Source of the DNA: [Haemophilus] felis
GTDB taxonomy: Bacteria; Pseudomonadota; Gammaproteobacteria; Enterobacterales; Pasteurellaceae
NCBI GenBank assembly: GCA_002015125.1
Contig: MUYB01000068.1
Span: 1 to 9,110, forward strand
DNA length: 9,110 bases
Reading direction: 5' to 3'
Below, piece after piece: positions 1-7,803 of this stretch. The notes beneath the pieces are model-generated. The model did no database searches. It was not told the DNA's origin and worked only from the letters and a program-made list of their open reading frames with translations. A program made the translations under genes and the position numbers. Every line of letters begins with the position of its first letter. Position 1 is the stretch's first letter.

Positions 1-15
1 ATCAAGTCTGATCTT

Positions 16-957
16 CTACAAATTATATTGAGTATTTAATTTTTCTACCGCATCTCGCATAAATTGTTTGCGTTCTGCTAAACCATTTTTATCAAAATCG
101 CGCAATAAATAAGTTAATTCTACTTTTTCTACCGTGCCGTTAAAGCTAGCAAGATGATAAAACCCTTGCTTATTTTCGCTGTGTTCAGGTGTTTCAGCTT
201 CTGGGAAGTATTGTTGAAATGCACAGGCTAAGCTCAAGGCATTGACCAATTTATTCTTGGCGTATCCTATATGCATATTTTTTCCTTCAATACTTACTAC
301 CGCCGTTGCCGCATTGAAATTTTCATATTCTAATTCACCTAAAGCACCTCCATCGACGGTATAAGCCCAATCACAAGTGAATTTATCTAAAGGGAAAAAT
401 TGCATACCTAATCCAATTTCTTCATCTGGTGTGAATGCGACTCTGATGTTGCAATGTGGTAGATTGGTTTCTTTAAGATAGGCTAGGGCGCTGATGATTT
501 CCGCGATCCCCGCTTTGTTATCTGCTCCCAGTAATGTTGTACCATCTGCAACAATTAATGTTTGACCAATTAATTTATGCAGAAATTGATAATGTGCAGG
601 GCTAATAAATTCCTCTCCAATCCCTAAGGCGATATCACCACCACGGTAGTTTTCAATTACTTCTGCTTTCACATTCTTACCACTACATTGGATTGCGGTA
701 TCTAAATGAGCGATAAAACCAATGGTTGGCATATTAGGGTTGATATTTGAAGGTAGAAAGGCGGTAACAATAGCATGTTTGGATATTTCTATTTCTTCTA
801 AACCGAGGGCAAATAGCTCTTGTTTTAATAATTTTGCTAATTTTATTTGTCCGGATGAACTAGGGGATAGGGTTGCACCAGCTTTAGCTTGAGTATCTAT
901 GGTTGCGTAGTGTAAAAAACGTTCTAAAAGTCGATATTGTTGATTGTCATTTAGCAT
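16..957 (-). pseudogene. pepT: Tripeptidase (peptidase T), C-terminally truncated by an in-frame stop
   Basis: Cytoplasmic M20-family zinc aminopeptidase that removes the N-terminal residue of tripeptides. From the ATG at 957 the product is 313 residues, against about 408-412 for the family. Visible motifs: AHLDT (H84, D86), LLGADNKAG (metal-bridging D146), FTPDEE (E179 catalytic, E180 ligand), YTVDGG (D202) and the lid-domain histidine H229. The frame ends at TAG (16-18) after ...EKLNTQYNL. The next five in-frame codons, up to the window edge, read KIRLD, which fits the family's continuation (E. coli ...YIELV...). This points to a nonsense mutation rather than a natural end. About 100 residues are lost, including the second-site zinc ligand (H379 in E. 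coli) and the substrate-binding GGTDG region, so the product should be inactive. The start at 957 is preferred over the upstream in-frame TTG at 978 because AGGGA lies about 9 nt before it. A single-base sequencing error is the alternative. Family assignment is sure; pseudogene status is likely. Confidence 0.8.
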
Positions 958-997
958 GCTGATTTTCCCTATTAACAAGCGGATTAAAACGGCTTTT

Positions 998-1039
998 AGT
1001 GTAATTAGAAAGTCTCATTATCACATTGATATATCACAA
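998..1039 (-). promoter_or_regulatory. Possible FNR-activated promoter of pepT
   Basis: Read on the minus strand, 1039-1026 is TTGTGATATATCAA. Its right half (ATCAA) matches the FNR consensus TTGAT-N4-ATCAA perfectly; its left half (TTGTG) matches 3 of 5. The hexamer TACACT at 1003-998 could be a -10 element. It would place the start near 991, which puts the FNR-like site centre exactly at -41.5, the usual class II activator position. Peptidase T of Salmonella is known to be induced anaerobically through FNR. The -10 is weak, and there is no good -35, as expected if an activator is needed. TCTAAT at 1009-1004 is an alternative -10. This is inferred from spacing and motif only. Confidence 0.4.
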
Positions 1040-1178
1040 ATTTTTTTAATTAATTTGAAATTAGCACAATCCTAAATTAACAAGATAGATTCTCGTTAGA
1101 TTAAGCTGGATTTTTTGTAAAATTCCTTTTCATTCTTATTCAATCGCTATATCATTAGCGTTCTTTTTATTGTAGCCG

Positions 1179-1196
1179 CCAACAGAACTCTGTTGG
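1179..1196 (+). other. Perfect hairpin in the potA leader
   Basis: CCAACAGA (1179-1186) and TCTGTTGG (1189-1196) are perfect reverse complements separated by AC. In RNA this would realistically form a 7-bp stem with an AACU tetraloop. It lies about 55 nt upstream of the preferred potA start and is followed by an AT-rich run (TATTTATTTC), not a clean T-tract. It may be a weak attenuator, an mRNA-stabilising 5' structure or a protein site. The rest of 958-1250 is AT-rich, and I see no confident sigma-70 promoter for potA in it. Confidence 0.5.
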
Positions 1197-1250
1197 TATT
1201 TATTTCTACTCAATACCATTTTGGTTCAGTTAGGGAGAAAACCAAAGCTA

Positions 1251-2363
1251 GTGGAAAATTCAGTTCAAAGTAAGCCTATTATTGAGCTTCGTTCTATTAC
1301 TAAATCCTATGGAAGCAAAACGATCATCAAAAATTTTAATCTAACGATTAATAATGGTGAGTTTTTAACGATTCTTGGTCCTTCAGGCTGTGGTAAAACA
1401 ACGGTTTTACGTTTATTAGCTGGTTTAGAAGATCTTGATTCTGGTCATATTATTCTTGATGGTGAAGATGTAACAGAAGTGCCTGCGGAGCGCCGCCATG
1501 TTAATACGGTTTTCCAAAGTTATGCCTTATTTCCACATATGACTATTTTTGAAAATGTGGCCTTTGGTTTGCGTATGCAAAAAGTCCCTAACGAAGAAAT
1601 TAAACCTCGCGTGTTGGAAGCTTTACGCATGGTTCAATTAGAGGAATATGCAGATAGTAAGCCTGCGCAATTGTCTGGCGGTCAACAACAACGTATTGCA
1701 ATTGCTAGAGCAGTGGTGAATAAACCAAAAGTATTATTGCTCGATGAGTCCTTATCGGCGTTAGATTATAAACTCCGAAAACAAATGCAAAATGAGCTGA
1801 AAGCACTACAGCGCCAATTAGGTATTACTTTCATCTTTGTGACACACGATCAAGAAGAAGCATTGACAATGTCTGATCGCATCATCGTGTTACGCAAAGG
1901 GAATATTGAGCAAGATGGCTCACCACGTGAAATTTACGAAGATCCGAAAAACTTATTTGTGGCAAAGTTCATTGGTGAGATCAATATTTTTGATGCTACG
2001 GTAATTCAACGTATTGATGCGAAACGAGTAAAAGCTAACGTTGAAGGTCGTGTGTGTGAAATTTATACCGATCTTGATATAGTTGAAAATCAAAAATTAC
2101 ATGTATTACTTCGTCCAGAAGATATTGTTATTGAAGAACTTGATGAGCATGAAACTTCAAAAGCTATCGTTGGCCATATCAGCGATCGTAATTATAAAGG
2201 TATGACATTAGAGTCAAATGTTACTCTAGATCATAATGGTATGAATGTGCTTGTGAGTGAATTCTTTAACGAAGACGATCCAAACATTGATCACTCTTTA
2301 GGTCAGAAAGTGGCATTAACATGGCACGAAGGCTGGGAGGTCGTGTTGCGCAATGAAGAATAG
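1251..2363 (+). CDS. potA: Spermidine/putrescine ABC transporter, ATP-binding subunit
   Basis: Cytoplasmic ATPase that powers polyamine import by the PotBC channel with the binding protein PotD. From the GTG at 1251 it is 370 residues, normal for PotA. Motifs: Walker A GPSGCGKT (43-50), Q-loop Q89, ABC signature LSGGQQQ (141-147), Walker B VLLLDES with E166, H-loop H199, then a C-terminal TOBE-type regulatory domain (about 245-368). Start choice: an in-frame TTG at 1221 would add ten residues but has no ribosome site. GTG 1251 follows AGGGAG (1231-1236) at a long 14-nt spacing and gives an N-terminus (MENS...PIIELRS) like the Haemophilus protein as I remember it. The start remains uncertain; the function does not. 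It is the first gene of the operon, divergent from pepT, and its 3' end overlaps potB by 11 nt, which suggests translational coupling. Confidence 0.95.
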   Translation: MENSVQSKPIIELRSITKSYGSKTIIKNFNLTINNGEFLTILGPSGCGKTTVLRLLAGLEDLDSGHIILDGEDVTEVPAERRHVNTVFQSYALFPHMTIFENVAFGLRMQKVPNEEIKPRVLEALRMVQLEEYADSKPAQLSGGQQQRIAIARAVVNKPKVLLLDESLSALDYKLRKQMQNELKALQRQLGITFIFVTHDQEEALTMSDRIIVLRKGNIEQDGSPREIYEDPKNLFVAKFIGEINIFDATVIQRIDAKRVKANVEGRVCEIYTDLDIVENQKLHVLLRPEDIVIEELDEHETSKAIVGHISDRNYKGMTLESNVTLDHNGMNVLVSEFFNEDDPNIDHSLGQKVALTWHEGWEVVLRNEE

Positions 2364-3207
2364 TGCTTTTCAAAAATCTACCGTAGCGGTTATTTTTGCT
2401 TGGTTGCTTTTCTTTGTATTAGCACCCAATCTTTTAGTATTAACAGTGAGTTTTTTAACTCGCGATGGTAGTAACTTTTACGCATTACCTTTTACCTTAG
2501 AAAATTATACTCGCTTATTTGAGCCGCTATATGCTCAAGTGGTGTGGAATTCTCTATATATGTCTGGTTTGGCTACTATCGTATGTTTGATTGTGGGCTA
2601 TCCTTTTGCATTTTTATTAACCAAAATTAAAGCTAAATATCGCCCATTTCTACTGTTTTTAGTGGTGTTACCGTTTTGGACGAACTCTCTGATTCGTATT
2701 TACGGTATGAAGATCTTTTTGGGCGTGAAAGGTATTTTAAATAACGCTTTACTTTCAATTGGCTTGATTGATGCTCCAATCCGTATTCTGAATACTGAAG
2801 TAGCTGTTGTTATTGGTTTAGTTTACCTTTTATTGCCATTTATGATTCTACCGTTGTACGCAACTATTGAGAAATTAGATCATCGCTTATTAGAAGCCGC
2901 AAAAGATTTAGGCGCTAACGCCTTCCAGCGTTTTGTGAAAGTGATTATTCCATTAACAATGCCTGGAATTATTGCTGGTTGCTTGTTGGTTTTATTACCT
3001 GCAATGGGTATGTTCTATGTGGCCGATTTACTCGGTGGTGCGAAAGTATTGCTTGTAGGTAACGTGATTAAGAGTGAATTCTTAATTTCTCGTAACTGGC
3101 CTTTCGGTTCTGCTATTAGTATTGGCTTAACTATTTTAATGGCATTGCTACTCTTTGTTTACTATAAAGCAAGTAAGTTAATGAATAAGAAAATGGAGTT
3201 AGAATAA
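2353..3207 (+). CDS. potB: Spermidine/putrescine ABC transporter, permease subunit
   Basis: Inner-membrane permease that pairs with PotC to form the polyamine channel. It has 284 residues, close to the usual size. Hydrophobic segments lie near 11-34, 67-89, 97-115, 149-170, 203-225 and 253-271, giving six membrane spans. The EAA loop that docks on the ATPase is plain: EAAKDLGA at 181-188, continuing to the IIPLTMPGI stretch (198-206). The ATG at 2353 lies inside the end of potA (potA stop 2361-2363). GGGAGG at 2335-2340 is the likely ribosome site, 12 nt upstream. The stop TAA overlaps the ATG of potC by one base. It is known by family as PotB because it is the first permease after potA and has the longer N-terminus. 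Confidence 0.95.
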   Translation: MKNSAFQKSTVAVIFAWLLFFVLAPNLLVLTVSFLTRDGSNFYALPFTLENYTRLFEPLYAQVVWNSLYMSGLATIVCLIVGYPFAFLLTKIKAKYRPFLLFLVVLPFWTNSLIRIYGMKIFLGVKGILNNALLSIGLIDAPIRILNTEVAVVIGLVYLLLPFMILPLYATIEKLDHRLLEAAKDLGANAFQRFVKVIIPLTMPGIIAGCLLVLLPAMGMFYVADLLGGAKVLLVGNVIKSEFLISRNWPFGSAISIGLTILMALLLFVYYKASKLMNKKMELE

Positions 3208-3977
3208 TGAGTCGCGTACTACGAAATATCTTTATGTTAGTGGTATATGCTTATTTGTATATCCCAATTATTATTTTGGTAACTAACTCTTTTAATGATG
3301 ATCGTTATGGCTTAACTTGGAAAGGGTTTAGTTGGAAATGGTATGAACGTTTATTCAACAACGATACCTTAATTCAAGCTGCAGTTCACTCTGTTACTAT
3401 TGCATTTTTTGCAGCGACCTTAGCGACCATTGTGGGCGGATTAACGGCAATGGCTCTTTATCGCTACCGTTTCCGTGGTAAACAAGCAGTAAGTGGAATG
3501 CTATTTATTGTTATGATGTCGCCAGATATTGTAATGGCTGTGTCTTTACTAGCTTTATTTATGATTGTTGGTATTAGCCTCGGTTTCTGGTCTTTATTAC
3601 TAGCTCATGTTACTTTCTGTTTGCCTTATGTGGTTGTTACCATTTTCTCAAGATTAAAAGGCTTTGATTCAAAAATGCTTGAAGCCGCTAAAGATCTTGG
3701 AGCAAGTGAAATGACTATTCTGCGTAAGATCATTTTCCCTCTAGCATTACCAGCGGTGGTTTCTGGATGGTTATTAAGCTTTACTATTTCTTTAGATGAC
3801 GTTGTTGTGTCTTCTTTTGTAAGTGGTGTGAGCTATGAAATCTTACCTTTAAAAATCTTCTCATTGGTTAAAACAGGTGTAACGCCTGAAGTGAATGCTC
3901 TTGCAACGATTATGATTGTACTCTCTTTAGGATTAGTTATCTTGAGCCAAGTAGTTGCTAGAAAAGGTAAAGAATAG
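3207..3977 (+). CDS. potC: Spermidine/putrescine ABC transporter, permease subunit
   Basis: Second membrane subunit of the polyamine importer, 256 residues (E. coli PotC is about 264). Six hydrophobic spans lie near 7-27, 62-85, 96-120, 124-146, 181-205 and 229-250. The EAA loop reads EAAKDLGA at 159-166, running to IIFPLALPAV (175-184). It starts at an ATG that shares its A with the potB stop (TAATG), with GGAG (3195-3198) 8 nt upstream, so translation should be coupled. A promoter (3995-4023) and an intrinsic terminator (4030-4052) lie just after its stop, so the potABC message probably ends there in part. Confidence 0.95.
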   Translation: MSRVLRNIFMLVVYAYLYIPIIILVTNSFNDDRYGLTWKGFSWKWYERLFNNDTLIQAAVHSVTIAFFAATLATIVGGLTAMALYRYRFRGKQAVSGMLFIVMMSPDIVMAVSLLALFMIVGISLGFWSLLLAHVTFCLPYVVVTIFSRLKGFDSKMLEAAKDLGASEMTILRKIIFPLALPAVVSGWLLSFTISLDDVVVSSFVSGVSYEILPLKIFSLVKTGVTPEVNALATIMIVLSLGLVILSQVVARKGKE

Positions 3978-3994
3978 TTGTGGAAAAATAATAC

Positions 3995-4023
3995 TTCACA
4001 AATTTCTTCATACAAAATAGAAT
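3995..4023 (+). promoter_or_regulatory. Strong sigma-70-like promoter for potD
   Basis: TTCACA (3995-4000) matches the -35 consensus at 5 of 6 positions. TAGAAT (4018-4023) matches the -10 consensus at 5 of 6. The spacer is exactly 17 bp. The predicted start is at 4030-4031, which is the first base of the terminator hairpin that follows. It would give potD its own transcript, independent of potABC. No operator is evident. Confidence 0.6.
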
Positions 4024-4029
4024 ACGCCT

Positions 4030-4052
4030 TGCCCTCCCGCAGGGCGTTTTTT
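4030..4052 (+). terminator. Intrinsic terminator between potC and potD
   Basis: TGCCCT (4030-4035) pairs with AGGGCG (4041-4046; five Watson-Crick pairs plus one wobble) around the loop CCCGC, followed by six T (4047-4052). It should reduce read-through from potABC into potD. It overlaps the predicted start of the potD promoter, so in the potD transcript the same hairpin would be the extreme 5' end. Confidence 0.8.
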
Positions 4053-4055
4053 GTG

Positions 4056-4080
4056 CTTCTTTTAAAGAAGTTATTTTTTT
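4056..4080 (+). terminator. Second, weaker terminator-like hairpin before potD
   Basis: CTTCT (4056-4060) and AGAAG (4066-4070) form a short stem, extendable to CTTCTTT/AAAGAAG, followed by TTATTTTTTT (4071-4080). The stem is short and AT-rich, so termination would be weak. It sits in the potD leader just upstream of the ribosome site, where it could act as an attenuator or an RNA-stability element. Confidence 0.4.
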
Positions 4081-4104
4081 ACCTCTAACCGGAGAATGAT
4101 AGAA

Positions 4105-5151
4105 ATGAAAAAATTTGCAGGTCTTGTAACTGCAGGAATCATGACCGTTGGCTTAGCTGCTAATGCTCATGCTGCGAACGACACTGTTTACCTTTATACT
4201 TGGACTGAGTATGTTCCAGATGGTTTGTTAGATGACTTTACAAAAGAAACTGGCATTAAAGTGATTGTTTCAAGCTTAGAATCTAATGAAACAATGTATG
4301 CAAAATTGAAAACCCAAGCTGGAACAAGTGGTTATGACGTGATTGCTCCGTCAAACTATTTTGTGTCTAAAATGGCGCGTGAAGGTATGCTGAAAGAGCT
4401 AGACCATAGCAAATTACCTGTAATCAAAGATTTAAATCCAGATTGGTTGGATAAACCTTATGATAAAGGTAACAAATATTCATTACCGCAATTATTAGGT
4501 GCCCCTGGCATTGCATATAATACCGATAGCTACAAAGGTGAGCATTTCACTTCTTGGAGTGATTTATGGAAGCCTGAATTTAAAGGTAAAGTGCAACTGT
4601 TAGACGATGCTCGTGAAGTATTTAACATTGCTTTATTAAAATTAGGTGAAGATCCAAATACTAAAGATCCAGCTATCATTAAAAATGCTTACGAAGAATT
4701 GCTAAAATTACGTCCAAACGTACTTTCATTCAACTCTGACAATCCAGCGAACGCATTTATCGCCGGTGAAGTTGAAGTTGGTCAATTATGGAATGGTTCA
4801 GTTCGTATTGCCAAAAAAGAGAAAGCTCCATTAGATATGGTTTTCCCGAAAGAAGGTCCTGTTCTTTGGGTTGATACATTAGCAATTCCAGCAAATGCGC
4901 AAAACGTGGAAGCTGCACATAAATTAATTAACTATATGTTAAGCGAAAAAGTGGCTACAAAATTAGCGGAAGAAATCGGCTACCCAACTTCAAATCTTAA
5001 ATCTTTAGCGCTTTTACCAAAAGAAGTGACTGAAGATCCAGCAGTTTACCCACCAGCTGACGTGTTACAAAAAAGCCATTGGCAAGATGACGTTGGTGAT
5101 GCAGTTGAATTATATGAAAACTATTACCAACAATTAAAAGCAGCAAAATAG
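4105..5151 (+). CDS. potD: Periplasmic spermidine/putrescine-binding protein
   Basis: Solute-binding protein that delivers polyamines to PotABC. From ATG 4105 it has 348 residues. The upstream in-frame ATG at 4096 directly abuts the ribosome site, whereas GGAGA (4091-4095) is 9 nt from 4105, so 4105 is chosen. Signal peptide: MKK, hydrophobic core, then a likely cut after AHA (residue 23); there is no lipobox cysteine. The ligand-binding residues known for E. coli PotD are all present at the same numbers: W33/T34/E35/Y36 (one off), S83, Y85, D168, E171, W229, W255, D257, Y293, Q327. It should therefore bind spermidine and/or putrescine normally. It has its own promoter and is separated from potABC by terminators. 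This fits a binding protein made in excess over its transporter. A strong terminator follows at 5177-5206. Confidence 0.96.
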   Translation: MKKFAGLVTAGIMTVGLAANAHAANDTVYLYTWTEYVPDGLLDDFTKETGIKVIVSSLESNETMYAKLKTQAGTSGYDVIAPSNYFVSKMAREGMLKELDHSKLPVIKDLNPDWLDKPYDKGNKYSLPQLLGAPGIAYNTDSYKGEHFTSWSDLWKPEFKGKVQLLDDAREVFNIALLKLGEDPNTKDPAIIKNAYEELLKLRPNVLSFNSDNPANAFIAGEVEVGQLWNGSVRIAKKEKAPLDMVFPKEGPVLWVDTLAIPANAQNVEAAHKLINYMLSEKVATKLAEEIGYPTSNLKSLALLPKEVTEDPAVYPPADVLQKSHWQDDVGDAVELYENYYQQLKAAK

Positions 5152-5176
5152 TCTGTTTTAAAAAGTAAAATCTCTT

Positions 5177-5206
5177 AAAAGATCTCCTGTTATGGAGATC
5201 TTTTTT
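5177..5206 (+). terminator. Intrinsic terminator after potD
   Basis: AGATCTCC (5180-5187) and GGAGATCT (5194-5201) form a perfect stem around TGTTAT. It can be extended by the flanking A-run (5177-5179) pairing with the T-run (5202-5206). It closes the pot operon 26 nt after the potD stop. The A-run on the other side makes it symmetrical enough to work on both strands, but no convergent gene uses it here. Confidence 0.88.
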
Positions 5207-5251
5207 ATTCTCTGATTTAATATAAGAACTGCTTATTTGAGGAGAAAATTT

Positions 5252-6148
5252 ATGGCTCTGAGTATATCTAGAAAAATAAAAGATCAACTACATTTAGTCG
5301 AACCTATAACCTTGGCAGAAGATATTTTTCAAGTTTTGCAAAACCAGGATTTTAAAGGTTATGTCTCTCATATTGAAGTTGAAAAACTGACACAAAAATA
5401 TCACATTACAGCGCAAACTCTCGCATTGAAATTATTGCCTATCGCCGCTAGTTATTCCCATGCTCCGATTTCACAGTTTTATGTGGGAGCAATCGTTATT
5501 GGTACGAGTGGAGATTTCTATTTTGGTACAAATGTAGAATTTATCGGTACAAATATTCAACAAACAATTCATGCTGAACAAAGCGCAATTTCTCATGCTT
5601 GGATGAATAATGAGCAAGGGATTAGTGATGTGATTGTGAATTACACGCCATGCGGTCATTGTCGTCAATTTATGAATGAATTAAATTGTGCATCAGAGTT
5701 GAGAGTGCATTTACCGCATAGTCAAAATAATCAACTGTCCCAATATTTGCCTGATGCTTTTGGACCAAAAGATTTAGCTGTTACGCATTTACTGCTAGAT
5801 GAGCAGCACAACCAAATCACTTATTCTACAGGAGATAAACTGGCTCAAATAGCTCTTGATGCGGCAAATATGGCACATTCACCTTATTCTCAGTCTTTTA
5901 TTGGTGTTGGTTTACAAACCACATCAGGTAAGATATTTAAAGGTAGTTATGCTGAAAATGCTGCATTTAACCCAAGTTTACCTGCTCTACAGGTAGCGCT
6001 AAATTGTCTGCTATTAAGTGGTGGGGAATTCTCAGATATTGAACGAGTTGTCGTATTAGAACGAGCCAAAAATTTAAGTTATCGTAAGATGACAATGGAT
6101 CTATTAGACAATTTATCTATAGAAAATGTTGAATATATTTGTTTATAA
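5252..6148 (+). CDS. cdd: Cytidine deaminase
   Basis: Zinc hydrolase of pyrimidine salvage; converts cytidine and deoxycytidine to uridine and deoxyuridine. It has 298 residues and belongs to the long, dimeric enterobacterial-type class (E. coli 294). Active site: HAE at 107-109 (zinc ligand H107, proton-shuttling E109) and PCGHC at 133-137 (zinc ligands C134, C137). The substrate-side residues in FYVGAI and the N/E of NVEFIG are kept. The C-terminal half (about 190-298, including SPYSQSFIGVGL and GSYAENAAFNPSLPALQ) is the catalytically dead repeat domain typical of this class. ATG 5252 is preferred over a TTG at 5237 because GAGGAG (5239-5244) ends 7 nt before it. It is probably transcribed alone, between the potD terminator and nrdR. 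I see no clear promoter or CRP/CytR site in 5207-5251. Confidence 0.95.
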   Translation: MALSISRKIKDQLHLVEPITLAEDIFQVLQNQDFKGYVSHIEVEKLTQKYHITAQTLALKLLPIAASYSHAPISQFYVGAIVIGTSGDFYFGTNVEFIGTNIQQTIHAEQSAISHAWMNNEQGISDVIVNYTPCGHCRQFMNELNCASELRVHLPHSQNNQLSQYLPDAFGPKDLAVTHLLLDEQHNQITYSTGDKLAQIALDAANMAHSPYSQSFIGVGLQTTSGKIFKGSYAENAAFNPSLPALQVALNCLLLSGGEFSDIERVVVLERAKNLSYRKMTMDLLDNLSIENVEYICL

Positions 6149-6214
6149 ATTCATCGTCAATAAACCTAATCTTTGCTAAGATTCCGCGCTGTTTTGTTTA
6201 TTTTTGGAGGATTT

Positions 6215-6664
6215 ATGCATTGTCCTTTTTGTTACACAGAAGAAACAAAAGTAATTGATAGCCGCTTAGTTTCTGATGGCTATCAAGTACGTCGCCGCCG
6301 AGAATGTGGGAAATGCCATGAACGTTTTACCACTTTTGAAACCGCAGAGTTAATCGTGCCTAAAATCATAAAAAATGACGGTACAAGAGAACCATTTAAT
6401 GAAGATAAATTACGTTTAGGTATTCAACACGCTTTAGAGAAACGCCCAGTAAGTGCAGATCAAATAGAAGAAGCCATTAGCCATATTATTTTGCGTTTAA
6501 GATCCACAGGCGAAAGGGAAGTCCCAAGTAAATTAGTAGGGAAATTGGCAATGGAAGAACTAAAACGTTTGGATAAAGTTGCTTATATCCGTTTTGCTTC
6601 TGTTTATCTCAGTTTTGATAACATCACACAATTTACTACCGAAATCGAGAATCTAAGAGATTAG
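6215..6664 (+). CDS. nrdR: Transcriptional repressor of ribonucleotide reductase genes
   Basis: Nucleotide-sensing repressor that binds NrdR boxes upstream of nrd operons and adjusts dNTP supply. It has 149 residues, exactly the E. coli length. The N-terminal zinc ribbon is C3-P-F-C6 ... C31-G-K-C34, with the basic stretch RRRRE (26-30) that contacts DNA. An ATP-cone domain fills about 49-139. The ATG at 6215 gives the conserved start MHCPFC; TGGAGG (6205-6210) lies 4 nt upstream. The 66-nt gap after cdd has no evident terminator, so partial read-through from cdd is possible. Its stop is one base from the ribD start, the nrdR-ribD pairing usual in gamma-proteobacteria. I saw no NrdR boxes in this window. 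Confidence 0.96.
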   Translation: MHCPFCYTEETKVIDSRLVSDGYQVRRRRECGKCHERFTTFETAELIVPKIIKNDGTREPFNEDKLRLGIQHALEKRPVSADQIEEAISHIILRLRSTGEREVPSKLVGKLAMEELKRLDKVAYIRFASVYLSFDNITQFTTEIENLRD

Positions 6665-6665
6665 A

Positions 6666-7793
6666 ATGAATACATTTACTGACCAAGATCGTGCTTTTAT
6701 GCAACGTGCTTTATGGCTCGCTCAGCAAGGAGAGTTTACCACAACGCCTAATCCCTCTGTGGGCTGTGTGCTTGTGAAAAAGGGTAATATTGTGGGAGAA
6801 GGATTTCATTTTAAAGCAGGCGAACCTCATGCAGAGGTAATGGCCCTTCGTATGGCAAAGGATCAAGCAGCAGGCGCTACCGCTTATGTAACCTTAGAAC
6901 CTTGTTCACATTTTGGTCGCACACCACCTTGCGCAAAAGGATTAATTGAAGCTGGAGTAAGTAAAGTGATTTGTGCAATGCGCGATCCTAATCCTCAAGT
7001 TGCGGGTAAAGGCTTAGCTTTATTGGAAGAACAGGGTATTAAGACACAAGTAGGTTTATGTGAAGAACAAGCAGAGTGGTTAAATCGTGGTTTTTTAAGG
7101 CGAATGCGTACTGGCTTACCTTTTGTGCGTTTAAAAATGGCAATGAGCCTTGATGGTAGAACAGCAATGGCAAATGGTGAAAGTAAGTGGATTACAAGTG
7201 ATTTATCTAGAATTGATGTACAGCAAGAACGAGCGAAAGCCTCGGCTATTTTATCTACTAGTGCTACAGTTTTAGCCGATGATCCCATGTTAAATGTGCG
7301 TTGGGAACAATTTCCTAGTTCTGTTCAACAGCGCTATCCACAAAATCATATCCGTCAACCTGTTCGCATTATTTTAGATAGACAGCATTTGTTATCGCCG
7401 CAGCATAAATTATTTCAACAGCCTTCGCCTATTTGGCTAGTTAGCCATAAGCCTCGAGATTTATCGGCGTTTTCTGATTGTTGCGAAGAAATCCTGATTG
7501 ATGAAAAATTGGATTTTTTACCTCAGTTGATGCAAGAGTTAGGGAAAAGACAGATCAATTCTATTTGGGTTGAAGCAGGGGCGACTTTAGCAGGGGCGCT
7601 CATTGAGGCAAAATTAGTTGACGAATTATTGATTTATAGTGCGCCGAAATTACTCGGCGATCAAGCAAGAGGCCTTTGTAAATTCACTCATCTACAACAT
7701 TTAGCTGACGCACCTAAGTGGGAATTATATTCTGTAGAAGCTATTGGCGATGATGTTAAATCGGTGTATTTACCTTTGCTCCACAGAGAATAG
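6666..7793 (+). CDS. ribD: Bifunctional riboflavin biosynthesis deaminase/reductase
   Basis: Carries out the second and third steps of riboflavin synthesis from GTP: deamination of the diaminopyrimidine intermediate, then NADPH-dependent reduction of its ribosyl chain. It has 375 residues (E. coli 367). The N-terminal deaminase domain (1-145) has HAE at 55-57 and PCSHFGRTPPC with zinc ligands C80 and C89. The C-terminal reductase domain (about 150-370) shows LKMAMSLDGRTA (156-167), GESKWITS (171-178), ATVLADDP (200-207) and WVEAGATLAGALI (301-313, nucleotide-binding). All key motifs look intact. The ATG comes one base after the nrdR stop with only a weak purine stretch (AAGAG) before it, so translation is probably coupled to nrdR. 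degS follows after 10 nt. The other rib genes are not in the window. Confidence 0.96.
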   Translation: MNTFTDQDRAFMQRALWLAQQGEFTTTPNPSVGCVLVKKGNIVGEGFHFKAGEPHAEVMALRMAKDQAAGATAYVTLEPCSHFGRTPPCAKGLIEAGVSKVICAMRDPNPQVAGKGLALLEEQGIKTQVGLCEEQAEWLNRGFLRRMRTGLPFVRLKMAMSLDGRTAMANGESKWITSDLSRIDVQQERAKASAILSTSATVLADDPMLNVRWEQFPSSVQQRYPQNHIRQPVRIILDRQHLLSPQHKLFQQPSPIWLVSHKPRDLSAFSDCCEEILIDEKLDFLPQLMQELGKRQINSIWVEAGATLAGALIEAKLVDELLIYSAPKLLGDQARGLCKFTHLQHLADAPKWELYSVEAIGDDVKSVYLPLLHRE

Positions 7794-7803
7794 AGGAATC
7801 ATT

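Noticed and set aside
1221..1250. TTG start for potA giving ten extra residues
   Set aside because: There is no ribosome site before it, and the extra residues ([10 protein letters not shown]) look like translated leader; GTG 1251 matches the family N-terminus better.
3833..4015. Minus-strand reading frame across the end of potC
   Set aside because: Shadow of potC; no ribosome site, no recognisable protein and it covers the potD promoter.
6995..7288. Minus-strand reading frame within ribD
   Set aside because: Shadow of a conserved gene in the opposite frame; nothing supports translation.
7744..7803. ATG-initiated N-terminal extension of degS overlapping ribD
   Set aside because: The 20 residues are unlike DegS and would move the membrane anchor inward; ATG 7804 has a well-spaced AGAGGA.
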